A stretch of DNA of 26,912 nucleotides. Source: Lingula anatina (Eukaryota > Brachiopoda > Lingulata > Lingulida > Lingulidae). The DNA is taken from contig NW_019775458.1 of NCBI RefSeq assembly GCF_001039355.2, forward strand, positions 886,297 to 913,208. The letters are read 5' to 3'. Shown piece by piece: positions 23,299 through 26,912 of this stretch. The notes beneath the pieces are model-generated. The model did not search any database. It was given only the letters and a program-made list of their open reading frames with translations, and was not told where the DNA came from. The position numbers and the translations under genes are program-made. Numbering within the stretch: the first letter of the stretch is position 1; each line of letters opens with the position of its first letter.

Positions 23299-24560
23299 TC
23301 TGCATAACATCTCTTTCTTGCTGTGAAAGTGAGGACAGGCAGTGGTGACATGCTGGCAGTGGTACTTTGTGTATGAGAGTGCCCCTTTTTTCAAAGTTGG
23401 GAAATTATATTATAGTTTTTCCTAAAATAACACCTGAACATTGAAAATGAGAAATAAACAAGTGTTTGTCAGAGATGATAGCAGAAAATATATTAAGATA
23501 CATTGTATCAGGGAATGGAAAATCATTTGTTTTCAGTACATTAACGTAGTGTATTAATGTTCTAATAACCTGTGTTTTTGATGGACTTTTACAAACTACA
23601 CAAAAGACTTGAATCCAGTGAATATCAATGGAAAAGTGTCTTTTGTTGTATTTTAAGAGTTGTAACAATTGTTGTGTAAGGGGAGTTTGTGGTTTTGATC
23701 ATTTCTTGTTTTTTGTATGTACAAATAGTAATAGTGTATACTGTTTATATGATTTGCTCTCGAGATGCAAATCAATAAGCTCCAGATTTCAATGTTTTTA
23801 TTTGTTGAAGTTTTGAAAAAATGATAAAACAATTATTGGAGCTAGGAGAAAAATTATTTGAACTAGGATAAATTATTTATATTTTCATACTTGCTTTTTG
23901 TGAAGTAAAACAGTATTCTCTTTTTGATCATTTAAGAATTTGGATGAGGAATCATGAGAAATGAACCAACTTGACAGACATTTGGAGTTTTCACAGCCTA
24001 CATTGTAGTTGTTCGTTATTTTATTTAATTTTTTGTGAATTTTTCTCACATGGATGATGTTGAAATTGAGATGATTTGTAGTTGAATACTATAGTTCTTC
24101 TCAGCTTATTTTAGAACGATGATTTGAATTTTACGAAAATCTTTACTTGAAAAACATGTTTGTATTGTAGTGGGGAACAATACTTAAAAAAGAAATCAGC
24201 TAATTTTTAATTTAGCTTTTCCTGATTCACAACAATGGAGTTGAACAACTTTTGTTGTCGTTTTTCTTGTACCTTGAGATTTTTGTGTAGCTAGGATGTT
24301 GTGCTTGTTCTATGCTTATTAAATAGAATGTTTGTTAATCGTTTTATTTTGATTAATTATTTGCAGGGTTGGAAATATTCCATCTTTTCATTAGAAAAAA
24401 CATAGAGAGGTGGTGGATTTTTCATGCAATATGATAATGGGGATATTTCAGGCAGGGTTAGAATGTTATTCCTCCTTTGTAAGCATTTTGTGTCCACTTC
24501 CTTGTAATTCTTGATATAGAGATGTACATGTACAAATTTAATTATATTTGTTTTTCAGTA

Positions 24561-24728
24561 CAGGGGCAGATCCAGAGATATTTTCTGACAGTCTTCCAAA
24601 TTATCTTTGTTGATCCATCCACCATTTTTGACCGTCTTCCGACAGAAAAAATTACATACCTGTCAATGTAAACTTGAAAATCTGACCGTCTTCCGGAAGA
24701 CCCAGAAGACCGTCTAAATCCGCCCCTG
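24561..24728. mobile_element. 168-bp MITE-like element with CAGGGGC ends
   Basis: The left end CAGGGGCAGATCCAGA and the reverse complement of the right end, CAGGGGCGGATTTAGA, match at 13 of 16 positions. The element is flanked on both sides by CAGTA (24556-24560 and 24729-24733), a candidate 5-bp target duplication. Ends of the CAGGGGCGGAT type are familiar from hAT-like non-autonomous elements, although those usually make 8-bp duplications. The interior has GTCTTCC motifs and a perfect 14-bp palindrome at 24688-24701. It has no coding capacity. Confidence 0.75.
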
Positions 24729-24864
24729 CAGTAGATAAGGTTACATTTTATTTTAGCATATAGAAAATAACAATTGGCATGCTGGCTTTAAAGGGTTAGT
24801 TATATTCAAATGTTTGTTGCATTTATTGTTCAAAATTTTAAAGACATTTTTGTAACACTTGGAG

Positions 24865-24870
24865 AATAAA
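24865..24870 (+). terminator. Candidate poly(A) signal AATAAA for Dmrt
   Basis: A canonical hexamer in GGAGAATAAAGTTCC, the most convincing one downstream of the Dmrt coding region. Confidence 0.45.
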
Positions 24871-25099
24871 GTTCCTAAAACATGTACATGAATTGGTTGT
24901 AGCACATTTTGTCAGTCAAATGAATTTCACATTTAATTCTCCTTTAATTTTTTGTATTTTTATTTTTATATACTTAACACACTACTCACCACCTATTCTT
25001 GTATGCCAAAAAGGAGGTGACCATTATAATGTTAAAATATTAAATTGTCTTGTTTTATTTAAAATAACAGAAAATGAATCAATAAAGACCAGAGTGTGT

Positions 25100-25450
25100 T
25101 AGATGTGACAAACATCACAACACATTCACATGCCATTTCTCTGAAGGATTGTGTTGGTTGCGACTCGCACCTGCCTGGTTTCCCCATAATGCAATATGCA
25201 AGATGGGACTGCTCCGCAAGGTAAATATTCTTTCTTCTCTCCTTTTCTATTTTTAACTGCACTACTCGATATTCGCATCATGTATTTTAGTTTAAAACAA
25301 GCAAAGAGCTGAGCTGCCGTCTGTATGCCTGTTTATGTACGCTTGCCCTGTAGTTTGCTGGCTAAAGCGAGAAAAATCGTAATCAGCTGATCGCTCGAGT
25401 CGAGCTCACGAAAAACAAAACAAATATAGCGCTGTCTTGTTCATGCTTAC
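25100..25450 (+). promoter_or_regulatory. Promoter-like segment with possible first coding exon of a downstream gene
   Basis: A local CpG-containing stretch. TTTCCCCATAATGCAATATG at 25179-25198 resembles a ZNF143/Staf-type promoter element. It is followed at once by an ATG at 25203, six codons (MGLLRK) and a donor-like AAG|GTAAAT at 25220/25221. CpG words continue to about 25440 (GCTCGAGTCGAGC, ATAGCGCTG). No second exon could be identified before the window ends, so the gene is unknown. Confidence 0.35.
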
Positions 25451-26540
25451 TGCTTTTCATGTTCTAGGTCAAAATATGGATAGCTGTTTGAAAGCCAAAT
25501 GTATCTGTTAACGTTTAAAACGAAGGGAGTCATACATTATATGAAACTAAAATGTTTCAATTCACCAGAAAGTGAAAGTCATTGTTTTCTTTTTTAATAT
25601 ACATGTATTTATAAGACTTGACAGAGCATTGCGAATGAAGTATCAATATTACATTTGGCTTTCACCTTGATTCGTTAATGAACATGTTAAATGAGCCCCA
25701 AAACCACAGAAAAACGCTTAGAAATACCACACTAGTCTACCACAGTGCAAAAATTCAGATTGAATCAGTTAAGTATATTAAAAATGAATTTAATAAAATC
25801 ACCATAAATAACCCATAAAGACCCTGAACTAATGGGTTTGTGTATAGTGGGGTGAAGTGATTTCATTTTTGTGATTTTTAAAGATTTTTTATTTATATAT
25901 ACTAGTATTGCTTTTGAATTAAATGATGTAAATCACATTTTGACATACATTTTATTTTATTTTAAGCAATAAAATGTCAACATGTACTGTTTACAGGCTC
26001 TTTACACAATTTTATATGCATACAATGTATCTTGTACAAAGACAACTAAATAAATAAGACATTATGACTGAGAGACAGCACTTTATCATTCTTGTTTTTG
26101 GCTAAATTAAATGTGAATATTGAATGATGAGAGAATGATATATGCCTAAATGTATAAGACTCAAGACCACAATATAACTAAGCACATTTTCAAGCTGCAT
26201 ACCACTGTATATACCGTACTTGTATCCCATTCAGAAAAAAATGGAATGATGGACTTTCCTAATCAACTCTGTACTTTCCTAATCAACTTCACCCTCCCCC
26301 AACACACTTATTAATTTTGCATTCATGCTTTGTTATTTGTCATGGAATACCATATTTACCTTGTAAAATAAAGATACTGAGTTGTTCTTTTGTTGCTTAA
26401 TGGAATGTTACAAAATTCTCTTCACCATAGTATCCTTCAAGTTCTCTCCCCAGTGTCGTTACTCTCCCATATCCTCTATAGGGCCCTCACATTGATTTTT
26501 TTCAATGGTTAAATAGGTGGCTTATCTCTGTACTGTGACC
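25451..26540. other. Non-coding stretch, no gene recognised
   Basis: AT-rich DNA without recognisable exons. It contains a short direct repeat of ACTTTCCTAATCAACT at about 26253-26290 and an isolated AATAAA at 26367-26372. It may be the first intron of a gene starting at about 25.2 kb. Confidence 0.4.
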
Positions 26541-26912
26541 CTATGCTAAAATCTCAAGGATGATTACCTGGCTGGTAATTGTTTGCATAACTACTCAGGC
26601 ACTGTCACTTAGCAGGTCCCTGTCAAGTCTCCTTGACAGCAGTCAAGACAGTTACGAGTAATTGCTCATCTGTGATAATAAAAACAGCCCCTGAATAGCT
26701 TGTTACTTCAGGGTGTTCCTTAAACACCGTGTGACTTGTTTAACAGACAGACAAGACAAGACAAGACAGGTTGTGTAATGAGCGTTAATCACATGGAGCG
26801 AAGCCCTGCTCCCACTAAGGGACCATTCCCACAGATATTTGGATTGATCTAACTCTCTGGGGAGTCTCAATAAATTGCTGTCAACCTGTGAACCGAATGT
26901 ACGGGCTGCTAC
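26541..26912. other. Right-edge segment: possible cis-regulatory block
   Basis: Higher complexity than the preceding AT-rich DNA. It holds an inverted repeat ATTACC-tggct-GGTAAT (26563-26579), a TTTGCATAA octamer-like word, CTTGACAGCAGTCAAG (a TTGAC/GTCAA hairpin) and an ACAAG-type short repeat at about 26744-26768. No ORF or splice pair supports an exon. Confidence 0.3.

Larger units (their letters stand above)
22870..24890 (+). other. dmrt: Dmrt 3' UTR region
   Basis: AT-rich non-coding DNA after the Dmrt stop. AATAAA at 24865-24870 is a good candidate for the poly(A) signal, giving a UTR of about 2 kb. It contains the candidate alternative exon, the nuclear-receptor-type motifs and the MITE-like insertion. 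No other coding signal is seen. Confidence 0.45.

Noticed and set aside
26832-26912. Exon open to the window edge after a TTCCCACAG acceptor-like site
   Set aside because: The phase-0 frame needed to follow MGLLRK stops within a few codons. An open frame of this length in another phase is not evidence.

Overview
This is an AT-rich eukaryotic window with spliced genes, GT-AG introns, long homopolymer and microsatellite tracts, and repeat-derived inserts. The gene content (an animal-type chitin synthase, a ciliary/testis-type EF-hand WD40 protein and a DM-domain transcription factor) and the many TACATGTA-type words suggest a lophotrochozoan. A marine mollusc, probably a bivalve, is the best guess, but this rests on general character and no species marker is visible.

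Layout. (1) 1-~3060, plus strand: the 3' end of a chitin synthase gene. Three exons encode the post-catalytic membrane segments, including the SWGTREV hallmark, and a charged cytoplasmic tail. The tail ends in an 8-residue tandem repeat that runs into a 563-base run of N. (2) ~3060-5404: 3' UTR and intergenic DNA between two convergent genes, with two long poly(A) tracts. (3) 5405-19236, minus strand: a complete 27-exon gene reconstructed exon by exon. All introns are GT-AG and all phases agree, giving 1,140 codons (1,139 residues plus stop). The protein has EF-hand-like segments, at least ten WD40 repeats and a basic C-terminal tail, and belongs to the WDR49/WDR64/WDY family. (4) 19237-20520: divergent promoter region with a likely non-coding first exon of the next gene. 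(5) 20564-22869 (or 23250), plus strand: a Dmrt gene with an intact DM zinc module, a DMA/CUE-like segment directly after it, and a long Ser/Pro/Thr-rich tail. It has two possible C-termini and a long 3' UTR carrying a MITE-like insertion. (6) 24890-26912: no confident gene. A CpG-containing, promoter-like segment with a possible six-codon first exon lies at 25.1-25.45 kb, and a possible cis-regulatory block lies at the right edge.

The genes do not form a pathway. The most suggestive relationship is the head-to-head pair. The Drosophila family member WDY is a Y-linked gene needed for sperm motility, and Dmrt genes are recurrent sex-determination and gonad regulators, so a shared bidirectional or gonad-biased control region is conceivable. 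That is inference. No self-contained new system was found. The observations most worth following are the Dmrt domain arrangement and its alternative C-terminus, a phased triplet of NR5A/ERR-type sites downstream of Dmrt, the tandem repeat that copied a splice donor four times, and the CpG-rich island inside an intron of the WD40 gene.
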